Positions 1 to 8,188 of a DNA stretch of 25,374 nt are shown one piece after another. The notes under the pieces were generated by a model. It made no database searches. It was not told the origin of the DNA and saw only the letters and a program-made list of their open reading frames with translations. A program made the translations under genes and the position numbers. Every line of letters begins with the position of its first letter. The stretch's first letter is position 1. The DNA is from a virus: IMG/VR virus record IMGVR_UViG_3300047095_001435, positions 1 to 25,374 of that record; one strand, given 5' to 3'.

Positions 1-1513
1 GCTTGGTATCGGTGAGATCGATAACCGGCAGACCCATCAGCTCGTACAGCAGCCGTTGTGTCTGAGGGCCACTGTTCGGATTGAATGCCTTGTCGGCAAA
101 CGCATCAGTGTGCTTGGGCAGGATCTTCCCTGGATTCTTGGCTTTCGCCTTGCGTCCTTCGAAGTCCTTCTCCCATTCCGACTTCTGTAAGATCAGATTG
201 AACATCTTGATCACCGGACTGTTGGTGAGCGTGTCCAGGTAACCATTAGCCAGTGTTTCCAGATTCTTCTTGGCGTGCTGGATTCGTTCCTGGTTCATAG
301 GCATCCCGGTCAGCTCGATCTGAATGATTAGCTTGAGACTAGGGAGCATCAGGGAGAAATACAGGTCTTCCTGCTTGTCCTGAACCATGATCGGGTAATA
401 CTTGTTGTGCACATAACGGGTGGATAAGGCATCGACCAGGTTGTACTGGAGTAGCTCCTTGAGTGGGATCTTCCGGATATCGTTGATTTCCTCGACTGCC
501 CAGTTACCGGCAAACTCATGGGCCAGTGCCTTGAGGCCGAGCACATTGCCTGCCGTGGAGTTGGTAGCCAGGTAGGCGATCACCTTGGTGTCGTCGATGT
601 GCCTGGACATGATTTCCAGTCCCTGCAGCAACCCTTCGGTGTCCAGGGCATCCTTCATCCAGAGGGTATAAATGAGCACCTTCACATCGTAGGCGGCGTT
701 GTGCCAGATCATCTTGCCCTGGTAGTGGGTGAAGAACTCTTTGAGCAAACCCCGGATTTCCGTGTTTTGCTTGAAGTACCCGTAGTACGCAGCAATATCG
801 ATGGGGCACGCTCTATCAGGGAAACCATCAGCACCCCAGATTTCCTTGTAGTCGCAAGCGAAGGCGATCCCGTTGTGCTCATCCCAGGCGAAACTGATGG
901 TCCCGATGCCAGCCTCGTTAAAACGCAGCGAGAAGGCTTCGATGTCACAGGTGAGGCTTGGGTATGCCAGAATGCCTCGGAGCGCAGCAGCGATGCACTG
1001 TGAGGTTTCTGGGTAGCTTGCCGAGTGGATGATATTGGCCCCAAGTGCCTGGTAGCTCCCTTGTAGGTGCGAAACCAAGGTGTTGAGGCTCAAATCTAGT
1101 TTGGCTTGCAGATCCGGGTTGTAGATCAGTTGCTGATAGTTCAGCCCTAGTACCACATTCAGGTTTTCAAAGCCCTCAATCTTGCAGGGCAGGACGTATC
1201 CGAAATGCGGTTCAGCCTTGCCTTCTTTGGTCAGGGTCTTGAAGTAGGCACCATCCGTCACGTAGAGCGTGGTCACGCCCATGGAAACGAGAGAAGGTAG
1301 GAGCTTGGCCAGGTAGTCTTTCATGTACTTGACCGAGGCTTTACCGTTCTGCTCGTAATCCAGGGTGAAGGCGATCATGTCCTTCTGTGCCAGCCCCTTG
1401 GATTCCAGGGGATGGACATAATTGGACATGATTTCCTGATGCTTGAAGGCAGAGCCTTTAACCAACAGCGCCAGCGTGTGACGTTCGGATGCTTGAAACT
1501 GGATATGGCGCAT
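1..1513 (-). CDS. Family A DNA polymerase, N-terminal 504 residues (runs off the left edge)
   Basis: This is the phage replicative DNA polymerase, cut by the window edge before the polymerase (palm/fingers) domain. Seen: an N-terminal extension of about 185 residues, then a DnaQ-like 3'-5' exonuclease. Exo I is CDIEAF (D190, E192), Exo II is HNAAYD (N272, D276) and Exo III is YNLVD (Y357, D361), so all three proofreading motifs are intact. The part after about residue 385 (LKLIIQIELTGMPMN) resembles the start of the polymerase domain in family A enzymes. The ATG at 1513 has GAAGGGAAA about 8 bases upstream, overlapping the stop of the preceding 69-aa gene. It is the last gene seen in the middle operon, downstream of the helicase, as in N4, where the polymerase is gene 39. 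Confidence 0.93.
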   Translation of the reverse strand, partial: MRHIQFQASERHTLALLVKGSAFKHQEIMSNYVHPLESKGLAQKDMIAFTLDYEQNGKASVKYMKDYLAKLLPSLVSMGVTTLYVTDGAYFKTLTKEGKAEPHFGYVLPCKIEGFENLNVVLGLNYQQLIYNPDLQAKLDLSLNTLVSHLQGSYQALGANIIHSASYPETSQCIAAALRGILAYPSLTCDIEAFSLRFNEAGIGTISFAWDEHNGIAFACDYKEIWGADGFPDRACPIDIAAYYGYFKQNTEIRGLLKEFFTHYQGKMIWHNAAYDVKVLIYTLWMKDALDTEGLLQGLEIMSRHIDDTKVIAYLATNSTAGNVLGLKALAHEFAGNWAVEEINDIRKIPLKELLQYNLVDALSTRYVHNKYYPIMVQDKQEDLYFSLMLPSLKLIIQIELTGMPMNQERIQHAKKNLETLANGYLDTLTNSPVIKMFNLILQKSEWEKDFEGRKAKAKNPGKILPKHTDAFADKAFNPNSGPQTQRLLYELMGLPVIDLTDTK

Positions 1514-1518
1514 ATTGC

Positions 1519-1728
1519 CTATTTCCCTTCTATTTGTTCGTACAGTCGCTCTTTTTGATCAACTGAAAGCACTTTTGAGCAAGAAACGCACTGCACAAAG
1601 TTATGTACGTGGTGACGGTCTACGTAAAGGAGGCGCGTTTTCCACGCTTGAGGGACACACTCTCGATGCCACCTGATGACTCGGACGATGTTGTGCTGAC
1701 AGAGCAACTGACGCAGGGCTGCAAACAT
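1519..1728 (-). CDS. Small hypothetical protein, 69 aa, between the 172-aa protein and DNA polymerase
   Basis: I do not recognise the family. The product is basic and His-rich in the middle (WHRECVPQAWKTRLLYVDRHHVHN), followed by a single CVSC pair and a charged C-terminus. One CxxC plus several His residues could bind a metal, but a second Cys pair is missing. The ATG at 1728 has a clear AGGAG about 6 bases upstream, and that Shine-Dalgarno overlaps the TAG of the upstream gene, which is the usual packing in this operon. It ends 5 bases before the DNA polymerase start, so it is probably translated and co-transcribed with it. Confidence 0.6.
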   Translation of the reverse strand: MFAALRQLLCQHNIVRVIRWHRECVPQAWKTRLLYVDRHHVHNFVQCVSCSKVLSVDQKERLYEQIEGK

Positions 1729-1736
1729 GTTTTCTC

Positions 1737-2255
1737 CTAGATTAGTAGGTTGGTGACCATGCGTTGCTTTACAAGGTCGATGTAGTGTTGATTCTTGGCT
1801 TGCATCTCCTGTACCTGTTCCTCAGTCAATCGCTTGGTCCGGCAAGGGCAAGACTCGATCAGCTTTTGGATCGGTTGGTGTAGCGAGCTAGGGAACACAC
1901 GCAGGTAGTCATGCAGGTCATTCGACGCATTAAGCACCTGGTTGATGAATCCCAGCACGTAGGGAACCTCCTGATCATTAAGCTGCTTGATGTCATGGAG
2001 GTAACTGTCCATCTCGGCAGCAAGCTGGGGTACCAAGCGATTCATCTTTCTTGGCGGTGCCTTGGGATCGTTGGAGTAGAGATTCCCCTTGTAGGTGAAT
2101 GAATTATGGCTGGCTCCCAGAATCGCGGTATTGCGTTGAATCAGGGAATCCAGTCGGGATTTGAATTGCTTCTGGACCGGATCGTAGAGGAAGGCATACA
2201 GCATGTCCTTGATCTGCTGTTTGGTCCGAGGATCATGCTGTAGCACTTCACTCAT
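1737..2255 (-). CDS. Conserved-looking hypothetical protein, 172 aa, helicase/polymerase neighbour
   Basis: A predominantly helical, charged protein with no catalytic motif that I can see. It carries a CPC motif near residue 136 (ESCPCRTKRLTEE) and a stretch rich in acidic and Leu residues in the middle. Its position between helicase and DNA polymerase matches that of gene 38 in N4, which also has no assigned function; this is a positional inference only. The ATG at 2255 lies just after the stop of the 108-aa gene, and the GGAGAAAAG inside that gene's end can act as its ribosome binding site. A replication accessory role is plausible from context but not shown by sequence. Confidence 0.7.
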   Translation of the reverse strand: MSEVLQHDPRTKQQIKDMLYAFLYDPVQKQFKSRLDSLIQRNTAILGASHNSFTYKGNLYSNDPKAPPRKMNRLVPQLAAEMDSYLHDIKQLNDQEVPYVLGFINQVLNASNDLHDYLRVFPSSLHQPIQKLIESCPCRTKRLTEEQVQEMQAKNQHYIDLVKQRMVTNLLI

Positions 2256-2258
2256 GGG

Positions 2259-2585
2259 TTACTTTTCTCCAGCAATTCGGTTGAGAAGGGCATCGATCTG
2301 GGTCATGTCGTACCCGTTCTTGCGGAGGAATCGATGTGCTTGGCCAATAAGGCACTCAAACATCTCAGGTGCAGCTTTCAACAACCGGGCATTGGCCTGC
2401 TCCCGTTCCATGGCAATTTGTTGCCAGAGTTTCTGAGGTGGGGTTTTCTTGTTTCGCCACGGCTCAACCAGAGCACTGTTCTGGGTACAGAGTGTGGCGA
2501 TGGGAATTCCGTCCGCACCGACGATCTGGAAATTGCGTTCCAGTTCGTTACTGCAGAGCTTCCATGGTCCGGGGGTGTGGTTCAT
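2259..2585 (-). CDS. Small phage protein with HTPGPWK N-terminus, 108 aa
   Basis: The N-terminal MNHTPGPWKL and the later ANARLLKAAPEMFECL segment (about residues 65-80) are hallmarks of a very common small phage family that has no known function. The start overlaps the helicase stop by four bases (ATGA), so translation is coupled to the helicase. The C-terminal part after about residue 80 is helical (RKNGYDMTQIDALLNRIAG). Family membership is recalled from phage genomes in general. No role in replication can be inferred beyond co-expression. Confidence 0.75.
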   Translation of the reverse strand: MNHTPGPWKLCSNELERNFQIVGADGIPIATLCTQNSALVEPWRNKKTPPQKLWQQIAMEREQANARLLKAAPEMFECLIGQAHRFLRKNGYDMTQIDALLNRIAGEK

Positions 2586-3832
2586 ACCAAATCTCCTGTC
2601 AGGAATACTTGTTCACGGGCACGGGATACGCCGACATAGAGCATCCGTGCAATTTGGTCGCCACTGTTGCAGCGGGCGATGTCATCGAGGTCAATGAAGA
2701 CCCTATCGAAGGTACTGCCCTGGGCCTTGTTGATCGTGCAGGCATAGGCTGCCCGGAGATCAATCCAGCGGTTCTCGGCTTCTTCCACCACGTCGAACCA
2801 TTCCATTGCCCTGGCTTGCTTGATCAGGGCTTTCTTGGCTTCCAGGGATTTCGGAAAGAACAGCTCGAACTGGTAGTCGATGGTCATCCAGTTGCCAAGC
2901 ACACCATGCTTCTCGGTGTCCACGCTGATGCCAGTGATGCACACCAACTGATCGGTCTTGATCGTCTTCTTGTTGGCACTGACGAACTTGTTGCAGACTG
3001 CGTAATCACCGATCTGGAAGTTGGGATCGCCCAGTGCCCGGTCACGGATGTGATGGTTGTAGTCGATCACCCGCTTGTTAGTCCAAGCCAAGAACTTGGA
3101 GTGGGAGTAGCGCCAGTCCGGCTGACAGAACTCAGCTTCGATGGCCTTGTTGAAGGTGTCCCGATTCAGGTACTGAATGTGGTGGCCATCCGGTGTGAAC
3201 TTGAAGAACTCTCCACTGGTCACGGTTTCCCGGAACTTGGTGGAGAGATCCACGATGGGATTGCCTTCAGCCTGTCGGACTACCTGACTGAGCTTGGCCT
3301 TCATGAAGTGAGTTGCATCAAACACTGGCGTAGCCGAAGACTTCACCGGGGTCAGTTGGGCGGGGTCACCCATGAAGACGATCTTACAGTTCCGGGTGAG
3401 CTTGAAGATGTACCCCAACAACTCCGGATCGATGTAGCTGGCTTCATCGATAAAAAGGATGTGCCCTTCCTTGAAGGAATTCTGCTTGGAAGGGACGAGC
3501 TTGGTGGTGTTGGTTTTGAAGTCCGTGCTGACACGCAGGCCCAGGTAGGAATGGATGGTAGCAACACCCCTCCCCGTGATCATCCCGAAATTCTCGGCTG
3601 CCTTGTTGGTGGTGGCCGTCAGCTCGACATCGTAGTGCTTGAGCTTCGGATTGATCAGACGAGCTGATTTCATCAAGCTCGGCAGTTTGTCGAGCAGTGT
3701 TTTGACCAGTGTGGTTTTCCCGGTCCCGCTATATCCTTCCAGTACAAACACCTGTTCGGCGGGATCAGTCAGAAACTGAGTGAATTTCTCCATCGCATTC
3801 TGCTGATCGGAGGTTAAGGTAATAGCGGTCAT
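2582..3832 (-). CDS. SF1B DNA helicase, Dda/RecD-like
   Basis: A 416-aa ATP-dependent 5'-3'-type DNA helicase likely to act at the replication fork. Motifs in order: Walker A GYSGTGKTT (33-41), Ia TATTNKAA (72-79), II FIDEAS (127-132), III GDPAQLTPV (155-163), IV-like QVVRQ (183-187), V TINKAQGST (366-374) and VI YVGVSRARE (399-407). All are intact. The order and length fit the Dda-like helicase of N4-type phages (gene 37 in N4). The ATG at 3832 is preceded by GAGGA about 7 bases upstream. It sits between the vWA protein and a coupled 108-aa gene in the middle operon. A GCCTCTTA/TAAGGGGC hairpin lies in the 46-base gap upstream. Confidence 0.93.
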   Translation of the reverse strand: MTAITLTSDQQNAMEKFTQFLTDPAEQVFVLEGYSGTGKTTLVKTLLDKLPSLMKSARLINPKLKHYDVELTATTNKAAENFGMITGRGVATIHSYLGLRVSTDFKTNTTKLVPSKQNSFKEGHILFIDEASYIDPELLGYIFKLTRNCKIVFMGDPAQLTPVKSSATPVFDATHFMKAKLSQVVRQAEGNPIVDLSTKFRETVTSGEFFKFTPDGHHIQYLNRDTFNKAIEAEFCQPDWRYSHSKFLAWTNKRVIDYNHHIRDRALGDPNFQIGDYAVCNKFVSANKKTIKTDQLVCITGISVDTEKHGVLGNWMTIDYQFELFFPKSLEAKKALIKQARAMEWFDVVEEAENRWIDLRAAYACTINKAQGSTFDRVFIDLDDIARCNSGDQIARMLYVGVSRAREQVFLTGDLV

Positions 3833-3878
3833 GGGAATCCTCGATTATGCCTCTTATTCAATAAGGGGCACTTTGTTT

Positions 3879-5006
3879 TTAAATGTCGTAATGAATCACC
3901 TTGCCAAATGGCGCAGTAAATTTCGGGGAATTGTGGATTAACCAGACGGTATTGGATTTACATTCATCCATATAAAAATTGAACTCACCGTCAGTAAATA
4001 CCAATAAGAGTTTTGGTTTATTCTCATTGGCCCATTGGAGTACTGGCTCGATTCGGGTTCCTCCACGACCGACGAATTTTACATTCATCAATTCCCGAAT
4101 ATTCCGGACTTCATTTACCGATTTGATTTTTGAATCAAATTGAACCAGGGTTATTTTGTCCGGTTTCATCATTTTGAGAATACCGTGGGTTTCGGAAACA
4201 AAACGGTGAAAATCGGTATCGGATACTGAGCTTGAAGCATCTACGGCAATGGCAATATCCATCAGCTTTTCGCTAAACATACTCGGGAGATAATGATTGG
4301 GGAAGAATCTCCGATTAGGTTTTCTCCAGGAATAATCATGCTTGGAGAGATTCTGAATATATTTCTGGAGAATCCTTTGCCAAGGCAATTTAGGGTCCAA
4401 TAATCGATTCAGGAATATCTCGATATCCCCTGGGATAGTGCCTGGGGCATCTCCCTGCAATTTGGATTGCATGGCTGCCCGAATCAGGATTTCCTCCACC
4501 TCATGGGTGATTTCTTCCACAGAGCCTGTTGGAGCTTCCAGGTCACATTGATACGACTCACTCGGGGGCGGATCAGGGAGTAAAGGGTAAATTTCATCCG
4601 AGCTGAGGTCCTTGTACTTGGGGTCTGCCGGGCCATTTGCAGGCATCTTGAAGCCACGGTCGATCAACATCAGATTGATATAGTGATCGCATGCTTGGTT
4701 CCACTTCGCGTGGTTACGTCCACCCAGACGGGTCATGTGTAGCAGAGCTACGTGCATGGATTCGTGGACCAGCAGGAAGATGCGTTCCTCGGGATTGAGG
4801 GACATGAAGAAATTGGGACTGACTCGAATGGCCGAGCCATTTGTAGCAGCTGTCGGAATCATCCAGTCCCAGATCAGCTTCAGGCTGAAGACGATGGTGG
4901 TGAAGAAGGCCGAATCTTGCCTGGCCATCAAACCGATTTTGGATTTGTCGTACGCCTTTTGAATTTCAGGGGTAATTTCCTGAACGGGAGGGTGTGGGAT
5001 GCCCAT
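3879..5006 (-). CDS. vWA-domain protein with metallopeptidase-like N-terminus
   Basis: A 375-aa protein resembling the DUF2201/vWA-like family and the vWA protein that pairs with a MoxR ATPase in N4-type phages (N4 gp25). The N-terminal half has an HESMH motif (H81, E82, H85) in a zincin-like helix, followed by a DHYINLMLIDRG helix. The C-terminal half is a vWA domain with an intact MIDAS: DASSS (D256, S258, S260), T317 in GGT and D339 in TDGEF. I chose the ATG at 5006 rather than the longer in-frame start at 5072. The longer form runs through a terminator hairpin, while AAAGGAAT lies just before 5006. It probably works with the AAA ATPase at 5537-6550 as a MoxR-vWA remodelling pair in replication. 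Confidence 0.88.
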   Translation of the reverse strand: MGIPHPPVQEITPEIQKAYDKSKIGLMARQDSAFFTTIVFSLKLIWDWMIPTAATNGSAIRVSPNFFMSLNPEERIFLLVHESMHVALLHMTRLGGRNHAKWNQACDHYINLMLIDRGFKMPANGPADPKYKDLSSDEIYPLLPDPPPSESYQCDLEAPTGSVEEITHEVEEILIRAAMQSKLQGDAPGTIPGDIEIFLNRLLDPKLPWQRILQKYIQNLSKHDYSWRKPNRRFFPNHYLPSMFSEKLMDIAIAVDASSSVSDTDFHRFVSETHGILKMMKPDKITLVQFDSKIKSVNEVRNIRELMNVKFVGRGGTRIEPVLQWANENKPKLLLVFTDGEFNFYMDECKSNTVWLIHNSPKFTAPFGKVIHYDI

Positions 5007-5021
5007 GGATATTCCTTTCTC

Positions 5022-5048
5022 AAAATAAAAAAGGAGGCATGGGCCTCC
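5022..5048 (-). terminator. Rho-independent terminator between the 64-aa gene and the vWA gene
   Basis: On the minus strand the stem GGAGGC/GCCTCC (5033-5048) with a 4-base loop is followed by a T-rich tract (complement of A runs at 5022-5032). It splits the middle operon, so the vWA gene and downstream replication genes need read-through or their own promoter. A second GC-rich hairpin (GGCGC/GCGCC, 5066-5082) stands just upstream. Confidence 0.75.
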
Positions 5049-5096
5049 ATAATCACTGCTCGCAAGGCGCAAGGAATGCGCCTGAGTAAATATTAT

Positions 5097-5291
5097 CTAC
5101 TGGCAGGTTTGGGATACTTCGGTTTGAACATAATTCGAAAGGCGAGTTACTACGCCTTGATAATATTCAACCATTTTGGCCGAGTGCTCTGCCTGGGACT
5201 GGGTAACCAACAACTGTCGCTTGGCTTCTTCCAGGTCACGGGAAGCCAGGGAGGTTGCATCAGGGGTTTTGAAAAGACGGAGCAGGTTCAT
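5097..5291 (-). CDS. Small coiled-coil protein, 64 aa
   Basis: MNLLRLFKTPDATSLASRDL followed by a long helix rich in Glu, Gln and Ala (residues about 18-60) that looks like a short coiled coil. Proteins of this shape (Leu-rich amphipathic start, then LEEAKRQLL-type helix) recur in phage genomes, without a known function. The start at 5291 is chosen over the longer reading frame because AAGGA lies 7 bases upstream and the longer N-terminus overlaps the neighbouring gene. The gene ends just before a paired hairpin and terminator. Confidence 0.7.
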   Translation of the reverse strand: MNLLRLFKTPDATSLASRDLEEAKRQLLVTQSQAEHSAKMVEYYQGVVTRLSNYVQTEVSQTCQ

Positions 5292-5490
5292 ATTGAATTC
5301 CTTTCTTGGCGTTGATTCGAATACCCGGAGAATCCTGATATTCGATATAACAACTGCTATGGTTAATCGGCTTGTTATTCCCGTAAATGTTTTCTTTGAA
5401 AACATACTCGTTAATAACATTACCAATGAGGGTGGAAACTGTGATGATAATCAACACCACATACAGGATAAAAATAGAGCGAAAAGACAT
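5260..5490 (-). CDS. Small membrane protein, 76 aa
   Basis: One strong transmembrane segment at residues 6-24 (IFILYVVLIIITVSTLIG), followed by a polar 50-residue tail. There is no signal cleavage motif, so it is probably an inner-membrane protein with the tail exposed. I do not recognise it. The reading frame overlaps the downstream 64-aa gene by 32 bases, and its Shine-Dalgarno (AAAAGAA) is weak. The DNA is more AT-rich than the flanking ATPase genes, suggesting recent acquisition or relaxed constraint. Confidence 0.5.
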   Translation of the reverse strand: MSFRSIFILYVVLIIITVSTLIGNVINEYVFKENIYGNNKPINHSSCYIEYQDSPGIRINAKKGIQYEPAPSFQNP

Positions 5491-5536
5491 AAAAATTCTT
5501 TTGAATGCCGTACCTATTATCTAGATATGGTTTTGG

Positions 5537-6550
5537 TTAAAACAACTCGGTGGCGTTATGGGCAATCCATTTCTGGACAGCACCATTGGCCATCATGTTG
5601 CGATTGCGTCGGACGGTTTCCCGGAGACACACCACCTGGAATTCCAGGGGCAGTCGCTTGATGAATTCCATCAGCTTGTCGAAGTTCTCCGTCGAAGCGT
5701 TGTGGCTCAGGGAACCTGTCATAGCAAACAGAATGCTGGGTTCACGCGGAACCGTGATGGCATTCGGATTGGCGATGATTTCACTGATCGTCGGCAAGGA
5801 AGCGAAGTGCTTGCAGAAGCTCAGGAACTCACGGGCCACTCCTTCGGAGATCGTGCCAGCCAGCATGGGAAGCATATGGGGAGATCCCATCTCGACCACC
5901 TGCAACACCTGATTGGCAAATGCCCAGGTACGTGGTGATGCGTAGGTGTTGTCGGTGTGATCCGGGCGGAACGTGTACAAGCTCCCTGGCTTGAAGTTGA
6001 TGTAGCTGGTGATCCGGTGATCGATGTCATTGGACGTAGCCCAATCCACCCATTCCTTTGCATCGACGACCAGTTCCATGTGAACCAGGCGTGATTGCAG
6101 TGCCGTGCTCATAGGCTGGACGATAGCGTTGTCTGTCTCCAGATTTCCGGCACAGACGACAGCCACGTTCTTGTGGAGCTGATGGCTACCTACCTGACGA
6201 TCAAGCACCAGCTTGTAAGCTGCTGCCTGAACTGCCGGGGATGCGGAATTGAACTCATCAAGGAACAGTAGCCAACCGTTGTAGCCAGCAGGAATCGAAT
6301 CAGAGTCCAATGGAAAGGTTTCCATGGGTACATAACCGGAACGATCTCCTTTGATGTTGGGGAAACCGAGCAGATCAGTTGGATCACACTGGCTCAAACG
6401 CAAGTCAATGACCTTGAGTTTGTACTCCGCAGCAATCTGATGAACGATCTGGGACTTTCCAGAGCCAGGACTCCCTACCAACATGGGAACCAGATGTGCA
6501 CGGATAAAAGCCGTGATCATTGCCACGGCTTGCGAGACTTTAACTTGCAT
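5537..6550 (-). CDS. MoxR-type AAA+ ATPase
   Basis: A 337-aa AAA+ ATPase of the MoxR/dynein-related type. Walker A is GSPGSGKS (26-33) and Walker B is LLFLDEFN (94-101; D98, E99). The sequence between them, SQCDPTDLLGFPN, is typical of MoxR proteins. N4 carries a comparable ATPase (gp24) beside its vWA protein, and MoxR proteins generally act with vWA partners, here the product of 3879-5006, although two small genes now separate the pair. The ATG at 6550 has AGGAG about 7 bases upstream, overlapping the stop of the 56-aa gene. Expected role: ATP-driven remodelling of a replication or transcription complex; the substrate is unknown. Confidence 0.88.
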   Translation of the reverse strand: MQVKVSQAVAMITAFIRAHLVPMLVGSPGSGKSQIVHQIAAEYKLKVIDLRLSQCDPTDLLGFPNIKGDRSGYVPMETFPLDSDSIPAGYNGWLLFLDEFNSASPAVQAAAYKLVLDRQVGSHQLHKNVAVVCAGNLETDNAIVQPMSTALQSRLVHMELVVDAKEWVDWATSNDIDHRITSYINFKPGSLYTFRPDHTDNTYASPRTWAFANQVLQVVEMGSPHMLPMLAGTISEGVAREFLSFCKHFASLPTISEIIANPNAITVPREPSILFAMTGSLSHNASTENFDKLMEFIKRLPLEFQVVCLRETVRRNRNMMANGAVQKWIAHNATELF

Positions 6551-6558
6551 GAGTGCTC

Positions 6559-6729
6559 CTATTGTTTGGTAGCAAGGAAGAACTTGATACGCATTTCAGC
6601 GTCTTCCGGGGATTCATCATCAGGGGACTGGCCATGAAGCGGGTTCTGCATGACACCGTGAAGCCAGTCGGCTTCTTTTTCATCGAGGACCAGTGTTACT
6701 TCCACAGACTGTTTGGTGGTGTTTTGCAT
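6559..6729 (-). CDS. Small acidic hypothetical protein, 56 aa
   Basis: This gene is too short to stand out but well supported. It has an ATG at 6729 with AGGAGC 4-9 bases upstream, it sits directly after the ATPase stop, and its TAG overlaps the Shine-Dalgarno of the next gene. The product (start MQNTTKQSVEVTLVLDEKE, then DDESPEDAEMRIKFFLATKQ) has a beta-strand-like start and an acidic helix. I believe related short proteins occur in many phages, but no function is known. Confidence 0.75.
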   Translation of the reverse strand: MQNTTKQSVEVTLVLDEKEADWLHGVMQNPLHGQSPDDESPEDAEMRIKFFLATKQ

Positions 6730-6737
6730 GAATGCTC

Positions 6738-7535
6738 CTAATTAAGCGCGAGGGTCTTCTGGAAAGTAGTCTTCTTGACTTCCTTTTCCTTCAGGCCACC
6801 TTCAATGAAGTATTGATGGATCAGTGTGTTGATCAAGCGCACACCAATGGTGTTCTTCTCGTAGTTCTCGGTGACCACCTTCATGATCGTGGAACAGACG
6901 ATATCTTTCTGGGCTGTTGGAACCAGTTCCAGATAGGAAGAGAGCAGTCGACTGTTCTCCAAGATGTTTTGAAGCTCGGCCAGCGTGACTTTCTCAAGCC
7001 CGTAAGCCAAACCAACACGACCAAGGAACTCGGTCTTGATACCGAACTCACGCAGACGGTCGAGATCGATGTTTTCTTCACCGTTGAATGCCCCCGCAAA
7101 GACGAACAGCACATTGTCTGTCTTGGTGTTGATGTACTTGCCGTAGTCACCAAAGACCGATGCTGTGCCTTCGAGCACCTTCAGGAACTCGTTCTGCACA
7201 CCATTCGTGGTTTCATGGGCCAACGCAGAATTGCTGTTGCCGCTGATGAACAGCTTGTCGAACTCGTCGACGAAGCAGATGGTGGGCTGGCCAGCTGTAT
7301 GGAGCAGGGGCGTCAGGGCTTTGGACAAGCTGTTGCCAGCAGTGCCTTCCTTGGTCAGACCGGCTGCATTGACCTCGAAGAAGTGGATATCCAACTCTTC
7401 AGCCAGGCAGGCAATGGTGTGACTCTTGCCTGAGCCAGAGGGGCCGGTGATGATGAAATGCGGACGAATTGCAGCATCACTGGCTTGGAAGATGGTGAGG
7501 ATGCGACGGATGTTATCGATGGCTTGGACGGACAT
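6738..7535 (-). CDS. AAA+ ATPase, ClpX-like core
   Basis: A 265-aa AAA+ ATPase. Walker A is GPSGSGKS (31-38), Walker B is CFVDEFDK (D90, E91), sensor 1 is in LFVFAGAF (about 144-151), and a GIKTEFLGRVG segment (about 165-175) resembles the arginine-finger region of ClpX/HslU unfoldases. The protein lacks a zinc-binding N-terminal domain and a peptidase-docking IGF loop that I could recognise. It may therefore act alone on protein complexes rather than with ClpP. The ATG at 7535 has AAGGAAA about 6 bases upstream. It is the second ATPase of the middle operon, and its substrate is unknown. Confidence 0.85.
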   Translation of the reverse strand: MSVQAIDNIRRILTIFQASDAAIRPHFIITGPSGSGKSHTIACLAEELDIHFFEVNAAGLTKEGTAGNSLSKALTPLLHTAGQPTICFVDEFDKLFISGNSNSALAHETTNGVQNEFLKVLEGTASVFGDYGKYINTKTDNVLFVFAGAFNGEENIDLDRLREFGIKTEFLGRVGLAYGLEKVTLAELQNILENSRLLSSYLELVPTAQKDIVCSTIMKVVTENYEKNTIGVRLINTLIHQYFIEGGLKEKEVKKTTFQKTLALN

Positions 7536-7552
7536 GGAATTTCCTTGTTGGG

Positions 7553-7741
7553 TTACAGGCCGAGGATCAGGCGTTCTGCCTTCTCACGTTTAGCCAGGAG
7601 GTGCTGGAGGTACTTGATCTTCTTGCGGCGATGGTTGGAGCAGCGACCTGGGACGATGGAGCCTTTGCCGTACTTCTTGAGGTAGCGTTGGATTTCCTGG
7701 GTGGTCCAGTCATTCCACTTGTCGTGAGGTTTCTGGTTCAT
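7553..7741 (-). CDS. Small basic hypothetical protein, 62 aa
   Basis: A Lys/Arg-rich protein (WNDWTTQEIQRYLKKYGKG, then GRCSNHRRKKIKYLQHLL) with a pattern suggesting two helices around a basic turn, compatible with nucleic-acid binding. Its ATG overlaps the stop of the upstream 65-aa gene by four bases (ATGA), so translation is coupled. There is no specific family I recognise. It sits next to the HTH gene, which supports a DNA-associated role only weakly. Confidence 0.65.
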   Translation of the reverse strand: MNQKPHDKWNDWTTQEIQRYLKKYGKGSIVPGRCSNHRRKKIKYLQHLLAKREKAERLILGL

Positions 7742-7935
7742 TTCTGGGTGGCCAGCAGGGTGTTGTGATAAATCATCAACAGGCTGTGCATTTCATTGCG
7801 GTTAGTGATGGGGAGCTTGGAATTGGCGAGGTCTACCACTTCCTGAAGTGAACCCAAGGTGGGGAACACGTTCATCGGAACCGCCCGGAGGGACGGCTCA
7901 TTTCGATTTGGGATACGGGGAAGATTAGGCTGCAC
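7738..7935 (-). CDS. Small hypothetical protein, 65 aa (GTG start) or 45 aa (internal ATG)
   Basis: The frame opens with GTG at 7935 inside the last codons of the HTH gene, with CAGGA about 9 bases upstream. An internal ATG at 7875 would give a 45-aa product beginning MNVFPTLGSLQEVVDLANSK but has no convincing Shine-Dalgarno. The conserved-looking part is the C-terminal half (LQEVVDLANSKLP ... HSLLMIYHNTLLATQ), which is helical. Both ends overlap neighbours, which indicates a tightly coupled trio (HTH, 65 aa, 62 aa). Confidence 0.6.
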   Translation of the reverse strand: MQPNLPRIPNRNEPSLRAVPMNVFPTLGSLQEVVDLANSKLPITNRNEMHSLLMIYHNTLLATQK

Positions 7936-8188
7936 TGAACTTGTCCTGGAGTACGCGATTCAGCATGGCGTAATCCACGTCATACTTCTTGAGCAGCTGC
8001 ATAATCTGGTATGCCTCGCCCTTGATGCGAGCCACCGGAGTAGCCAAGCCAGCTTCAACCAGCACACGATTGATGGTGCGTTCGGACACTTCCATATACA
8101 CAGCCAGTTCCTTCTGGGTCTTGTGTTTGGATTTGTAGGCGAGGGTGATGAAGTTTTTCTGTGCTTCATTCAAACATTTCACGGACAT
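7925..8188 (-). CDS. Helix-turn-helix DNA-binding protein, 87 aa
   Basis: A small protein with an HTH at about residues 23-48: KTQKELAVYMEVSERTINRV is the typical two-helix signature, with ELAVYM as first helix and SERTINRVL as recognition helix. A second helical segment (KGEAYQIMQLLKKYDVDYAML) may dimerise. There is no catalytic domain, so it is a transcription factor or replication-site binder. ATG at 8188 has AAGGAG 7-12 bases upstream. Candidate targets in the window are the palindromes at 13228-13253 and 15140-15171, but no evidence links them. Confidence 0.8.
   Translation of the reverse strand: MSVKCLNEAQKNFITLAYKSKHKTQKELAVYMEVSERTINRVLVEAGLATPVARIKGEAYQIMQLLKKYDVDYAMLNRVLQDKFSAA

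Noticed and set aside
2369-3667. 432-codon open frame on the plus strand
   Set aside because: It is antisense to the helicase gene, which has every SF1 motif in order. The antisense product has no recognisable domain.
5518-5527. TATCTAGATA palindrome as an operator
   Set aside because: Ten AT-rich bases of symmetry are too common to support a site without recurrence elsewhere.
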